This document shows, in pieces, positions 46,111 through 57,645 of a stretch of 64,000 nucleotides of DNA. Origin of the DNA: Thozetella sp. PMI_491 (lineage: Eukaryota; Ascomycota; Sordariomycetes; Chaetosphaeriales; Chaetosphaeriaceae). Below the pieces are notes generated by a model. That model was not told the DNA's origin. It made no database searches and saw only the letters and a list, made by a program, of their open reading frames with translations. The position numbers and the translations under genes are program-made. Numbering within the stretch: position 1 is the first letter of the stretch; each line of letters starts with the position of its first letter. Location: the NCBI GenBank assembly GCA_021432635.1, contig MU270025.1:889244-953243 (forward strand), written 5' to 3'.

Positions 46111-46738
46111 AGAAGGGTCGCAGGGCCGGGTAGATGAAAAAAATGGCCACGATCCACCCCCAGAGCCGACCGAGGGAGAGTTCAGGGTGTATCAACAGCG
46201 CGGATCCAGTGATTATGGAAAGAGACATGGCGTGCCAGCTAATGGGCATTTCGACGGGCAAGGCCGTTAATAGAAAGCTGTACAGTGACGGCCAGGCAAG
46301 CCAGTAGCCGATATTCATAAGGAAGTGAATCTTGTCGCGCATATATATGGTAGCCGTCATCCAAATTACGAAAGACGGTGGTGACAAATTTTTCGTGAAA
46401 ATAGCGGAAAGAGGCCACATCATAACGAATACAAGCCAGAATATGTCTGCAAGCAGCCACGTCTTGGGCACGTCAGGGTTAGTCAGGTTCACGTGCGCAA
46501 TAACGAGCGCGTACAGCGCCGCGCTGCCGAAGGAACCGGGAATTAACACTGTGGGCAATAGCAAGACGAATAGTATCCAGAATACCGATGCTGGCATGTC
46601 GACATAGTCTCGGTAGTTCTGGAAAGTGGCTAACCCGATGGTGATGATGTAGGCCCCGAACGACATGTCACTCACCCAGAGGGGCGCAAGCAACACGAAT
46701 AATACCACAAAAAGCACCCAGACCCAGGTGTCCGCCAT
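45956..46738 (-). CDS. multi-pass membrane protein, unknown family
   Basis: An open frame of 260 residues from MADTWVWVLFVVLFVLLAP. About seven hydrophobic segments fill residues 5-205, including PASVFWILFVLLLPTVLIPG and LLADIFWLVFVMMWPLSA. The last 45 residues are hydrophilic and overlap the HET gene in another frame on the same strand (155 bases). I do not recognise the family. The overlap suggests that the 3' end of this model is wrong, or that this frame is the N-terminal membrane part of a spliced membrane-HET protein. Confidence 0.6.
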   Translation of the reverse strand: MADTWVWVLFVVLFVLLAPLWVSDMSFGAYIITIGLATFQNYRDYVDMPASVFWILFVLLLPTVLIPGSFGSAALYALVIAHVNLTNPDVPKTWLLADIFWLVFVMMWPLSAIFTKNLSPPSFVIWMTATIYMRDKIHFLMNIGYWLAWPSLYSFLLTALPVEMPISWHAMSLSIITGSALLIHPELSLGRLWGWIVAIFFIYPALRPFYVFFLLLPRNIPLSIQSGSTSLEGQLSKVDSHKRTCGQHFTIVRSMHSLYF

Positions 46739-47181
46739 CTTGTAAGCGGTGTCGTAGGCAGACACAGGTCGTTAGTAGTCGATCCTCAACAGTGATGATG
46801 TTGTGCCGGGGCGAACGACAGCCTTTAAACGGCTCAGTTTTGGAGTTTCAGCAGGTCACGTGTGGAACTCATGTTAACACCGCAGGAGGCGCCCCAGGAT
46901 TTCTCGGAGGAGAGGTATCCTCGTGGACTTGATTGGCAGAGAAACACGTTCAGGCATTGCTTGTGTCGAGCTGAAAAGCTATCGAAACATGGCGGCGGTA
47001 AATCTCGGATGCGGCTGAGAAAGCCCGTGCATTCTTGACAACAGCGGAAGCATTCCGGATGTGCGTATTAGGGCATATGTGGGTCTAAGAGACTGAAATA
47101 TGAATATTCATACATAAGGGATTTTCAGCCACTCAATGCTGCGAGAAGAAACACAGATAACACTCAGAAGCCAGGTGTCGA
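46739..47181. other. intergenic region, no supported gene
   Basis: Holds the promoter of the membrane-protein gene and the 3' region of the hydrolase. Nothing recognisable. Confidence 0.5.
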
Positions 47182-48159
47182 TCATGGCTTGGGAGCACCC
47201 TCGATCCTCTCATTAAGGAAACGAATCATGGCGTCTGCCAACTGCTGCAGGCCGGGATCCTCCAACGGATAGTGCCCCGCATTACCCAGCTCGACTATGC
47301 TAACTTGGGTACCCTTTGCCCTGTCGAGGAATGGCTGGCTCAGAGAAAGGGGGGTCCATGGATCTGCCGCCGGCTGGGTCAGGAGGATAGGGCAGACATC
47401 GAACTCCTCCCAATCCATCGTAGGTTGGTAATGCTGATAGGTCGCCATGAACCGCATCGAGACCCACGCGCCGGCCGAGCTCCTGTCGCGTAGGCAGATG
47501 CGGAGTGCGGCGTCGTCGTTGACCAGCGCTGTCATCTTGGCAATCATCTTGAATGGCATCGAAACCCAGCCTAGGCCAAGTCGGTTGAGCAGTCCGGCAC
47601 TGCGAGTGCCGACGTGACTCATGAAGAGATTGTTGGCGGTGGCGTCCAAGACCCACTGCTGTCGTACGTCGATGAAGCACATGGATACGATCCCGATAGG
47701 TGTTGTGCGGCCTTCCTTCTTCATCTTGCCGGCCACCTGGAAGGCTAGCATGCCACCGGCGCTGAGTCCATACAGCAGGACAGGCAACCCATCGGCAGAT
47801 TCCTTGTCCAGCAGATCGCACGCGATGTCAACCCAGTCGTCATACTTGTACGTGATGCCTGGCGCGTTCTGTGTTACGCCGTAACCGGGCATGTCGATGG
47901 CCACCACCTCGAAGCCGGCAGTGTGAAGGGGCACGCCGAGAATCATGGACATTTCACGGCCATTGGTTCCGACGCCATGGTGCAGGATGACGCGCGCCTT
48001 GGCATTCGGGTTGCGCCATCTATCGATGTGCAGCCGGTGGCCACGGTTCTCCCAGGTTTCTTCTGTAGGCTTGTGGTCCTCGGTAAAATGAAGGCGAGTG
48101 GGGAGGAATGCCTGAATCTCCTTCCAGGTAGATTGAACTTCGTAAGTAAGCTGAGTCAT
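47182..48159 (-). CDS. alpha/beta hydrolase
   Basis: An intronless gene of 325 residues with a normal family length. The oxyanion loop is HHGVGTNGREMS; the nucleophile elbow is GLSAGG in LLYGLSAGGMLAF; the acid is likely in QPAADPWTPLS and the histidine in ELGNAGHYPLEDPG. It has no signal peptide and should be cytosolic. The motif set fits small-molecule hydrolases (esterases, epoxide-hydrolase-like or C-C hydrolases), and members often sit in biosynthetic neighbourhoods. The substrate cannot be predicted. Confidence 0.9.
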   Translation of the reverse strand: MTQLTYEVQSTWKEIQAFLPTRLHFTEDHKPTEETWENRGHRLHIDRWRNPNAKARVILHHGVGTNGREMSMILGVPLHTAGFEVVAIDMPGYGVTQNAPGITYKYDDWVDIACDLLDKESADGLPVLLYGLSAGGMLAFQVAGKMKKEGRTTPIGIVSMCFIDVRQQWVLDATANNLFMSHVGTRSAGLLNRLGLGWVSMPFKMIAKMTALVNDDAALRICLRDRSSAGAWVSMRFMATYQHYQPTMDWEEFDVCPILLTQPAADPWTPLSLSQPFLDRAKGTQVSIVELGNAGHYPLEDPGLQQLADAMIRFLNERIEGAPKP

Positions 48160-48701
48160 GCTGTAGGAAGAAGAGAGCTATTAGCCCAAATAAGATTCTC
48201 ACGGTCGTTAAGATTTGCTAATGCCAAAGACCTAAAAGCATGGACTCGCCAAAGTTTGTACCCTCTGCTTGGGCTGCTATTGGCATATTTATACAATCCA
48301 TCTCTCCGGCCACATGGCGAGCGGCGCAGTCGATGTCATTCCCTTTGTGTTCCCTGATCGTCTGTGTTTCGTCTAGAGCTAAAAACCGTTGCTGGGTTTA
48401 GATGTCGAGCTGCCCCAAGATTACATACTTCTCACGTATAGTCGGGCCCTCGCGGTAATTTTGATGCCTTGGCTCCTGTGTTAGACCAGTCGACGAATAC
48501 TAGCCATGCCGGCACAGAACGCGCTTGTCCAGATTAGGCTCAACCTCCCCTGTCTGTTCTTCCCCTGGGTCGGAATGATTGGACAGCCAAGCCTTAGCCA
48601 GCGACGTTGCAGCCGATTGACCCAGAATCCTTGTGTCAGATTTTGGGCTGACAAGGGAGGATGCTACATTTTAGTTCAAGACCCGAACCATCGGCACTTT
48701 C
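48160..48701. other. divergent promoter region
   Basis: Lies between the minus-strand hydrolase and the plus-strand regulator and must hold both promoters. No gene supported. Confidence 0.55.
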
Positions 48702-50467
48702 ATGTCCAGTAGCTCGATCACCTCCTCCATTCAGACACTCACGATGTATAGCAGTAGAGCCCACTTTCAGCCAATTCTCCCTGTTAGATCGGAGGGATGC
48801 AAGCCCTCACGACCACGCGGCCTACCGTCGAGCCGAAAGGCACCTTCAGACTTGGCGGCAGGCACTATCGAGCCAAGCCTCCAGAAAGCCGCTGTTCCCG
48901 AGCTTCTCTTCATACCCTTTGCCAGAACGAAGCTCGAGAAGCGGAAGGCGACGAAGACTGCGATATCACACTCCATGCGCGCGTTTAGGCGGAAAGAGAG
49001 AGACCTGCAGCTCCGTAGCCATGCTCAAACGGGGCCGGACAGCGCCCGCGCCGTACATGATCCCACCTCGCTAGTCCGTATCTCCAATCATCTTCACATA
49101 GCTATCGTACTTGTCGACTGGCTGACAAAGTACAAGAATGGCTTACCTCGTTTAATCCCTTACCGGCCTTCCGGGGTTGAGCCACCCTGGAGCTCGGGGG
49201 AGCTTGAGAGCGTGCACAGTTACTGTATGAAATCCGGAACGGCTGAAGTGACGACGGAGGCGCTAATAGAGACCTCCCAATCGCAGTGGACCAGTGTTAC
49301 TCATTTGGGATAATGAAGACCCTTGTGCTACCTATGGCGGCGCATGAGCCCGTGTTGTACTACGCTCTCATGTGGCACTGCCAATGTGAGCTCAACGCCT
49401 TTACATTTCGCAACCTCTCGAGTCCAACTTCACTTTTCCTCCGGAGCAACCTCCTTGGTTCTATATCCAAGATGCTCTCCGACCCCAAATCTTGCACCTC
49501 GTGGGCAACAGTTTTGGCCGTCAGCCTGCTAAGTACTGATACTGCTGTGGGCAAATCCACTCCCTGGTTTCCCTCTGTCATGCTGATAATAATGGAACAG
49601 ATTGTCACGCATGGATCGGACATGGAGCACCCTCTCCATGCAAATGCGCTATTGGCGTTGCTCGCACGTGGACGAGAAGATATAGAATCGGTATCAGATG
49701 AGAGCCTTAGCCTCTTGCGCCCGACTGTGCTCCAGTTCTGCTGGAACCTCGAAATGGCGCTTCTCGGACCAGCAGTAAACGTGGATACTATGCCAATACT
49801 CCGTGATTTCATCTACCGCATCGAGCTCACCAGGACAGGTCCCTGTTATGCCAACTTTCAATTCCAGAATCCGCTCTCGTGCGTGGGATTGAGCTACTCC
49901 GCCCCGAGCTTTCTAAGCTGCAGCGAAGAGACACTGCATATCGTAGAAGACGCCAGACGCTTTCTGGATACCGTTCTGGAGCTTTCTACCTCCTCCACAG
50001 ACAAAGCCGACCTAAAATATACGGTTCTAGCCAACCGTATCATGGAGTACCGTCGTCTCCCAGACGGCGACAATGCTCGTGACCCCATTTACGAAGCCTG
50101 CCGCCTTTGTGCACAGTTGACTGTACAGATGGCGATCCTTAAGCTGCCCCGTTACTGGACCATTACATCAACAAGACACGACAACGTCGAGCGTCTTAAC
50201 AGAGGTATATCTGCCGAGCTTATTCGGCTAGATCCCATTCATCTTTGGAAACAACATAACGGCCTGCTTTACTGGGTCGTTCTCGTCGGGACGTGTATGT
50301 CCAGGAGTACGGCACAGTACCCGTTATTCAAGACATTGCTCTTTCGCCTCTCCTCTACCCACATTTTCTCACATGAAGATGATGCTGGGTTTGCATTGAG
50401 CCTTAAGAACTTTGTCGCATTTCAGACCTTTTGTGCGTCGGCGGAAGGCAGAAGCAGCGGGCAATAG
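48702..50467 (+). CDS. fungal transcription factor-like protein lacking a Zn2Cys6 cluster
   Basis: Exons 48702-49224 and 49287-50467, joined over a 62-base phase-1 intron (donor GTATGA, branch-like GCTAATA, acceptor TCGCAG), give 567 residues. The N-terminal part has a basic stretch, ARTKLEKRKATKTAISHSMRAFRRKERD, like the short basic SH-x-x-R segment that opens many fungal-specific transcription factor-domain proteins without a zinc cluster. The C-terminal part (VLYYALMWHCQCEL, then HPLHANALLALLARG, and helical blocks to the end) fits the fungal_trans_2 type regulatory domain. DNA binding is not demonstrated by sequence. It is divergent from the hydrolase at 47182-48159 and might regulate this neighbourhood; this is inference. 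Confidence 0.7.
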
Positions 50468-50792
50468 CAGGCTATCGGCAATCGATGGTGCCGTAGAACG
50501 GCGACTCTACACAAGACTCTAATGCACTCCATCTTTGCATTTACTGGTGTTCTATGCACTACATTGGCATGTTACACATTGCACCTCGTCTTTAGTGGTT
50601 ATGAACTATATGTATCTATCTTGAACAGCTTAGGTGATTCTTTATGATTATGTGTCGTATGTATGCACTACGGGAAGGCGAGGTCTACGAATACAGAGTA
50701 ACTGCCGAGGAGTGAGACAACCTAAAATAAGGTATTACCAATATCTCATAGCACGGGACTGAGCTTAGCTTGTTATTTAAGGACAAGGCGAC
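50468..50792. other. convergent 3' region
   Basis: Separates two convergent genes; presumably the two 3' untranslated regions. No gene supported. Confidence 0.5.
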
Positions 50793-52120
50793 TTATCCGT
50801 CCCTATCGCTCAGCGGCGGGGTGTTAACCTTGATGTTGTCTACAGGATGCCCTCCTGTAGGCCCTCCTGCGGGCCCTTCAAATTCGACGCCGTAGCCTTT
50901 CGTTGCATCTTTGCTAGCTCCTAGATCCCGACTAATTATTCCCCGACTAGTCGCGTTACTCAAGTTCGCAGGTCGAGAGTCTCCGAGCAGGAAGTGCCAG
51001 GACTGCCTTGAGTGATCCCGCATCTTACTCATCATCCTGCTAGCTCCATTTCGAATAGGCTGGTAGACAGGCGTGCTGCCGCATAAAATCGTCATGGTGA
51101 TGTGTATCTGAAGCCATATCGTAGTCTCGTTGAGAGAGACTTGAGTTGCCATTGTTAGCAATCTCGGGTGCTTGAACTTTAGGAACTTGGGAGTGACAAA
51201 CCAAATTGATCATTTGGCTGGTAACTATAATAGACTCGAAGAATGTTCGTGATTATGGCACTACAATTTGGGTCATCCCTGGGTCAGTACACCTCTTCTG
51301 GGCTTGTCCAAATAGCTGGAGGAGTCGACTTACAAGCCTCCAAGCAGGAAGATGCTAGTCACGAGTAACTTAGTCCTAAGGGGTAAATGGAGGGTCTGGA
51401 GCACCCAAACTGGTAGGGCTAGGATAGCTGCATCGATGATAATGTCGACAACACCCGAAACCAGGTAGAACAGATTGAAGTTTAGGCATTTCCCTGGTTT
51501 TGTCCGGTGCCAGAAAGCGTCGAGGGGAATGCAGGCACACGCCTGCGTAACGAACCCGGCGATAAACGACATAAGTGCAAAGAGCATAAGGATGCCAGCT
51601 GTGAGGCCATATCTTGGCAACGGAAACATGCGCCGATACATTAGGCAAATTGAAATCTTGGCACTGAACAGCGCCGTGGTGACAAAGACGTAGCTGATAA
51701 CGAGGCTCTGGTGGTAAGAGGTGAGTTTAGTGCCACCCCAGTCTCAATAAGGGATTCAATAATAGTCACCTCGAGATAAGTCTCCAGCTCCACTGTTCTT
51801 TCAGGTGAAGGAGAGGAGAAATACTCCGCCAATATTTCGCTAATATCTTCGGCCCTGCCAGATGTGAAAATTCCTTTCCTATCGTCAATAAAGATCGTGG
51901 CGGAAGACACCTAAAATTGACCGTGTAACTCACCCCAGGCTATAATCGACTGCGCAATCAGAAGTAGAAGTAGGGTGGCCAACATGACCCAGTCGTCGGC
52001 GTGGATGCCTTTCTTCGTCGTGAGAGTGCACCAGAAGCGGAGAAGCGTGGCCGCGATAGCAACTGCGGCGCAGGAAAAGATAGTAGCGACCACGCGCTCG
52101 CCATTTCCGTTCAAAGCCAT
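50793..52120 (-). CDS. SAT4/rhodopsin-like seven-helix membrane protein (PTH11-type family)
   Basis: Exons 52120-51934, 51873-51770, 51707-51334, 51260-51202 and 51139-50793 (introns 60-73 bases) give 356 residues. Family landmarks follow in order: KKGIHADDWVML after span 1-2, SAKISICLMYRRMFP, the cysteine-containing loop FWHRTKPGKC, VSGVVDIIIDAAILALPVWVL, ILRVYYSYQPNDQF and ETTIWLQIHITMTILCGSTPVY. The C-terminal tail of about 90 residues is hydrophilic. The family includes PTH11-like receptors and many uncharacterised plasma-membrane proteins near secondary metabolism loci; no ligand is known. Intron 1's acceptor (GAAAG) and intron 4's acceptor (CTCAAG) are chosen on frame and family fit. 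Confidence 0.85.
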
Positions 52121-53217
52121 TTCGACCCTGAACACGCGGGGGAAGTTATGCCGCGATCAGTGCTTCAAATCAGATATATGCCAAGCGCCTTTCGATCCAT
52201 GGAAAAGGGCACAATCCGGTCGATAGACGCTTCCGCGCAGGATAGATGGACCGAGCTGCTCGAAGATAATGCATTGGAAAAGTGAAGCTGCTCCTGCCGC
52301 TCGCGTTTGATGAGGTACGATATCAGGTGCCAATATTTGCTACCAATCCCGTGCGTGGCTTGGGCTTCGAAGGAACCAACAGCTGACGTGACCCACTTTT
52401 ATGTCCTAAACAAAGCCAAGTAAAGTTGTAGTGAAAAAAGAGAAAGGAAATTTTTGGTTTAAAAGAATGTCTCTGAGGTATGTCAAAGCCGGGACATGGA
52501 ACTATATGCCCTAGCGTATTGATGCTATGAATGCGCCTGCAGGTGCGGGAACTATTCGAGCCTGAATGGATTCCGACACACGACGCAATGCGGTGATCCT
52601 CGATGCAACGCAGGTGCATGTCTTCGCATGCATTGTGCGCTGGCCGAAACGGCAACTGTGACAAGCCCTCGTCGCGTTTTAGCCACAGGTCCGCATGCCG
52701 CGCTTGTCACTATTCCCCGAGGGGCGCACGCTGGCTATGGTTAAGACCTCGAGCCAAGTTAACGAGTATAACCCAAATAGACTCACATACGAGGCTCCGG
52801 TAGCTCACGAATGGCCATCCATAGTCGCCAAGATCGCTACCTTGTACTGTAATACTAAGAGTATTAGTGGGCACGCAAATCTCCCGGAGCTTTCCGAGGT
52901 CTAGCGGAAGCCCGCCTTTCTGCAAATTGAGTATTTCGGCGGCCGTTGGCGGCATCTCTGGAGTAGGAGTAGATGGTGAATCTTTCGAGGAGGGTGCTCT
53001 TGGCCTCGTCTAGCGTAGCTAATGTCAACTCACACACAATACTTGATCTTTAGGGACATGGAAGGCAGGAGGTCTCGAGCTCGCTATCTCTAGCTTTTTC
53101 TAGGCAACACCTTACACAGTCAAAATGTGGGGTACGAAACGAGGATGCTTTTAGCGGCGGACGACAGGAAGGCCCGGGAGCGGTGACTTGGTCATGGCTA
53201 TTTGATTTTAATTCTAG
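52121..53217. other. region of short unassigned frames
   Basis: No gene supported. A minus-strand frame at 52710-52955 starts MPPTAAEILNLQKGGLPLDL and resembles a real protein start, but no continuation is evident. The region is the likely promoter of the SAT4-like gene on one side and the broken 5' side of the P450 fragment on the other. Confidence 0.4.
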
Positions 53218-53519
53218 CTCAAGTGTTTGAAGCGCTCCAGCCGTTTAGCTATGGTCCAAGAAACTGCCTTGGCAAGAAGTAAGTTCTCCCATTCACCACA
53301 GCGTGCTTATACCCCTACTTACATATATTTCACAGTCTTGCTATTGCAGAAGGGAGGCTCATCCTCGCTCGAATTGTCTACAGATTTGACATGGCGCTTG
53401 CCCCCGGTGGTGAGAATCGGATTGAGAAGCAAGTCAGCTTCTCGCTTTGGATAAAACCGGCTCTACCGATCTTCCTGACGCCCAGACGCGGTCAATCGTA
53501 TTACCCACTAGTGAAGTGA
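53218..53519 (+). pseudogene. 3' fragment of a cytochrome P450
   Basis: Two exons, 53218-53278 and 53336-53519, joined by a 57-base intron (GTAAGT...TTCACAG), read QVFEALQPFSYGPRNCLGKN followed by LAIAEGRLILARIVYRFDMALAPG and a normal P450 C-terminus ending at TGA 53517-53519. This includes the complete haem-binding loop F-x-x-G-P-R-x-C-x-G. No I-helix, ExxR or PERF region is found in the 1.1 kb upstream, so the gene lacks roughly its first 85-90 percent. It differs from the intact P450 at 55692-57645 (FHNGPRSCLGKG), so it is not a simple partial copy of it. A 5' rearrangement or deletion is the likely cause. Confidence 0.85.
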
Positions 53520-53726
53520 ACAGTACCTTCAGTAGCTATGGACTGGGAATATCATGATATGTTTATAAAACACTAGCCCCATTGCACACTGCGGTATGAA
53601 TTTATTGAAGGTTCGTTGTTCTAGGTCGTTTAAAAATAGTCTTCTGTCTAGTTCTTCATATCCTTTATATCGAGCGTGAAGTAGAAGGCATGCAAAGGGA
53701 GACGAGTCCAAGAGACCCTTGAAAAG

Positions 53727-54825
53727 TTAAGCTATCTCGTCTCTCTCAATAGCCTCTTTGCTCGGACACCATTTCTCCTGGAGCTCCCTGTCAAGGGATT
53801 TCCCGTAGACCTCCTTTCCCCACCATTCTCCCCAGCTAGTCAAGAAGATCCGTTCTGGGTCCTCTGGAAAGTCGTCCCGCGTGAAGGCGGCAAGAACACT
53901 AGCTGCTCCTGTTTCTAATATTAGTCTCTTGCGTGCCGAGATCAAGATGTGCTTGCGTACCCTCGGGAATGCTTTTCGCATCCGCCATGTTCGTCGGAAT
54001 TATAGTTCCGTGCGGCAAGAGTCCGGTTCCTGGGATGAGGCCCGGAGACACGGCTACGACGGTGCACTGGCCGGTTAGCTCACGGCGCCACCAATGCGCA
54101 GATAGAAGCTGAATGAATTTGGTCTCGGCATAGAGCGTCCACGGGTGGGTGCCAGAACCGGCCTTAACATCGTTCTCGAGCGTTACGAGTAATTCTGGCG
54201 ATGGTCAATAATGGCTCAGCAGTCCGGTGGTCTTACTTACCATCAGTAACGTTGCGCACTCCCCCGGAGGACACGACGACAATGCGAGATTGCGATGATA
54301 CAAGTTTTTCACGTAGGAGATGAATCAGGTAATGCTGGGCTGAGTGTAAATGGGAATTAGTACGTGATGCTCTTGTTTCTCAACATGATTAGAGAAGGAA
54401 CCGTACAAAGGTGGTTCACTAGATATTGGACGCTCCAACTTGATCCGTTGGGACCTGGGCCGTCTGCCGCGTCGAGTGCGGCGGCGTTGAGCAACAAGAA
54501 ATCGATCTTTTGCTCTCCGAGCTTCTGTAGCACCTCCTGGGCGAAAGTCTTCACCGTATGCAGATTGGATAATTCTAAGGGTAGGATCGTGAGACTGTTT
54601 TGGGCAGTGTCATACTGAATCTTGTTAAATGCGGCCTGTGTCCTCTGAATATCCCGGGCGCCGAGAGTGATATCGTAAGCTTGTGTTTGGCCCAAGAGCT
54701 GCTTGATGATCTCGAAGCCCTGGAATATGCGTCAACATTAGCGCGTCATTCCTCATGGGATTGCCTGAACATACGATGCCGGACGTGGCCCCGGTAGCTA
54801 CAATGTTCTTAACAGTGGTGGCCAT
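53727..54825 (-). CDS. short-chain dehydrogenase/reductase
   Basis: Exons 54825-54775, 54719-54407, 54339-54241, 54194-53961 and 53908-53727 (introns 55, 67, 46 and 52 bases) give 292 residues. The cofactor motif TGATSGIG is formed across intron 1; LLLNAAAL corresponds to NNAG; the catalytic serine is in VVVSSGGV; the active-site pair is YAETK; and SPGLIPGTGL follows. These define a classical SDR, most like the retinol dehydrogenase/protochlorophyllide reductase-like subgroup common in fungi. It should reduce a carbonyl or oxidise an alcohol with NAD(P)H. It lies next to two P450 loci, which suggests participation in small-molecule tailoring. Confidence 0.88.
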
Positions 54826-55691
54826 GGCAATGATTCTGGTAGTCAAAGTGTTGGATAACAAGCGAGTGTTGAATGAAAGCCGAAAGCGAAATCCCGGGTG
54901 GAAGCTAAATGATCAGCGCCCTAAGGCGGCTGGAAATATCGGCATCCCCGGCACCGACAGCTAGCGCTACAGTGGGGTAACCAAAGTCGTGAGCTAATGC
55001 AAGGATAGTGGCGATGATAAGGAGCGGGGAACGGCTTACTCAACACAGTCCATCAGGCGTGAACCGAGCTCGGGCTGCCAAGGTGACCGGTATAGGGTGG
55101 AAGGATAGCTATACCAGATATTTCCGGGCACATTCTCCAAATGGCTGGACTGTATCTTGAGCGATTAGATAATCCTTCAAAGACTTGCCCAGCGGCATTG
55201 ATTGCACGGATGAGTTCCAACCAAGCCATGATCATATTGCTCGACCGAAATCAGACAGGCCGTGATATGGATAAGGTGAGGGGATCAATTCCCAGCTACG
55301 TAGCAGTGTTTTCCAAGCGCAAAAATAATGTTAGCAGTTAGGTTTCCTCATAGTCTCCTCGCAATAAAACCAAAGCACTTGAACAGAGGTTGTTAGGACA
55401 GTTCAAATGTCTCGTTGCCGATTGCCGTACTGGTGCCGTCTAGATATGCAGGCATATTTATGAGACTCGAGGTAGGTGCCATGTTTTCTGACAGCGCCAT
55501 GGCCTCTTGCTACTTCCCAAGTCACCGCTCACGTATTTTCCAAGCCAAGTGACCCCTGGATTTGAGCATCTAGCTCACATGGAGCTGCACCATGATCGAA
55601 GCTGCGAACACCAAGCAGCTACGCAACAGCACTTGCGGTAACATCTTCAATAGGTGTGGTAGTCTCGAGGGGAAGATATCCCAAAAAAACT
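54826..55691. other. intergenic region, no supported gene
   Basis: Holds the SDR promoter and the P450 3' region. A minus-strand frame at 55053-55235 has protein-like composition but no motif or splice partner that I can support. Confidence 0.45.
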
Positions 55692-57645
55692 TCACAGCCT
55701 CTTCACCTTGATTCTTAGCCCTCCTTTTGGCCTAAGCGTGAATGAGGGGTTTTCAAACACGCCCATTCGGTCAACGGGCTCAAATGAGAATCGAGTAAGC
55801 ATGTCTGCCATCAGGGTCTTAATTTGCAACATAGCAAGCCCTTTGCCACTAATACCAAGCAGAATCGGTAAGTTTAATCGCTTACAGTTCCTCAGATATC
55901 TAAGGGGCAGTTCAGGGACTCACAGGCAAGACCGTGGGCCGTTGTGGAATGCTTCAAACGCGTACGGGATAGCGGCAGTCTCGGACAGATGCTCCCAGCG
56001 CTCCGGCTTAAACTCGGCGGCGTCCGGTCCCCATATCAATGGGTTATGCTGGATCACTTGAGGGGCGATCATCAGGGCCGTGCCTTTGGGGATTAATACC
56101 CCGTCGATTTCAACGTCATTTTGCGCTTCTGACGGAACCATGAGTGCTGTCGAAAGCGTAAGCAATAGACCGTGTGGGTGTTACTTACTCATGCGCACGT
56201 ACCTGGGGAGCTGACTCGTAGAACCTCGCGTATCACATTGTTCAAATATGGCAGCGCATCGAGGGCGTGGGCATCCAGCTCCGACGTCTGTGCCATTGCT
56301 TTCCAGATCTCCTCGCGGAGACGAGCCTGGCATTGCGGCTCAGCAGCCAGTGTACCCATAATAAGCACTAATGACGTTGCAGCAGTTTCATGACCGGCGG
56401 TAACGAACTGGAGCAGCTACAGAGTGTTAGCTTTGATGAAGCAATCTGGCGCTCTTGCATCACTTACGTGGTCGACTAACTCCTCTTCTGTCCACTTCGC
56501 ATCCCCGGAGTCCATCGCTTGCAGCATAAAAGTAAGAATATCTTTCCCACTTTCGCCTGCCCCTGCGCGCTTCCCACTCTTAAATCTCTCTCGAACTAGC
56601 TCCTGCAACATGTTCCGGATGTCGGCAACTGCTCGGCGGAATTTGCGGTTGACTTCGAGCGGCATCCATCGCAAAGGGACGAATGCATTCAGGAGGGTGA
56701 CCAGTGACCCTAGTTCGGGTTGGTGGAAGAGGTAATGGTAGTTGTCAAAAAAGTTGAGTGAGGAGCCTTGCGACGACATGTTATTGAGATCCACGCCCAA
56801 AGCCGCCACGCCAATGACGTCCAATGCCGTCTTGATGAAAAGTGAATCCACTAGAATTAGTATCAGTACAGGAACTACAGCCATATGGTTTGGGTATTTA
56901 CTATCAAGGACGCAGAAATCTCCCGACGGACTACCGCTTACAGAAGCCTCTAGATAAGAGATGAGCTCCGCCGACTTCTCGCGAAAGACAGGATAGAGCT
57001 GTCGTATATTCGACGGAGAAAACGGCCCTGTCCAAGTGGCGATTCAGTCAGTACCAGCCGGGATAATATATAAGCTGTACTCAAGAGCCCATACCGCTTA
57101 GTTGCCGCTTTTGTGCTTTGTGCGCGTCACCGACAGAGAATAGGAGTCCATTGCCGGTAATCTCGCCCAAAAGACGCTTGAACCATATTGGCTTCTCGAA
57201 CGAGTAGCATTTTGTCTGGACCACCTGCCTGTGTGCGGAGAGGCTGTTGACTAACAGTACCTCTGAATTGGCAAAGGTGAGATAGCGGATGAAGCTGGCG
57301 TCGGGCCACCGCCTCATCCAGGAGAGGAACTCGGTGTTTGGCGACGGGCGACGGGTTTGGTTTACTAGCTGCCCTAGAAAGAATGTGTTGTTCTACGCGG
57401 GGTCAGGCTTCCTGCATTCATCGCGAATTGAAGGCAGCGAACAATAGTACCTCGGGTGTTGGGAGGTGGCGCAAGGGCGACACATAGAATGGCCAGATGA
57501 AGATTCTGTACACCTGCACAATCAGGCACTGGGTACCTAAGAAAACGAGGAAATAGCTGAACGCCGGCAGCCCTGCAGAATGTTTTGGCGAGACCGCTGC
57601 TGCTGCCCCCAGGGCAGAGAGAACAGTGATGATTTGGACAAGCAT
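55692..57645 (-). CDS. cytochrome P450 monooxygenase
   Basis: Exons 57645-57451, 57392-57095, 57027-56902, 56850-56468, 56416-56203, 56146-55924 and 55848-55692 (introns 51-75 bases) give 531 residues. An N-terminal anchor (YFLVFLGTQCLIVQVYRIFIW) is followed by a proline-containing hinge (LRHLPTPE). Landmarks: I-helix FVTAGHETAATS, K-helix EVLR, FKPERW, and the haem loop FHNGPRSCLGKG, which is restored only by splicing the last intron (acceptor TATTAG). The enzyme should be anchored in the endoplasmic reticulum and hydroxylate a small lipophilic substrate with a P450 reductase. The substrate is unknown. Together with the SDR and hydrolase it may tailor a metabolite. Confidence 0.92.

Noticed and set aside
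52710-52955. Minus-strand frame MPPTAAEILNLQKGGLPLDL as a gene
   Set aside because: The start looks protein-like, but I found no supported continuation, domain or partner exon.
53221-53454. Open frame starting MKRSSRLAMVQETALARSK as a separate small protein
   Set aside because: It is a shifted reading of the P450 haem-loop exon; the correct frame plus a 57-base intron gives FSYGPRNCLGKN.
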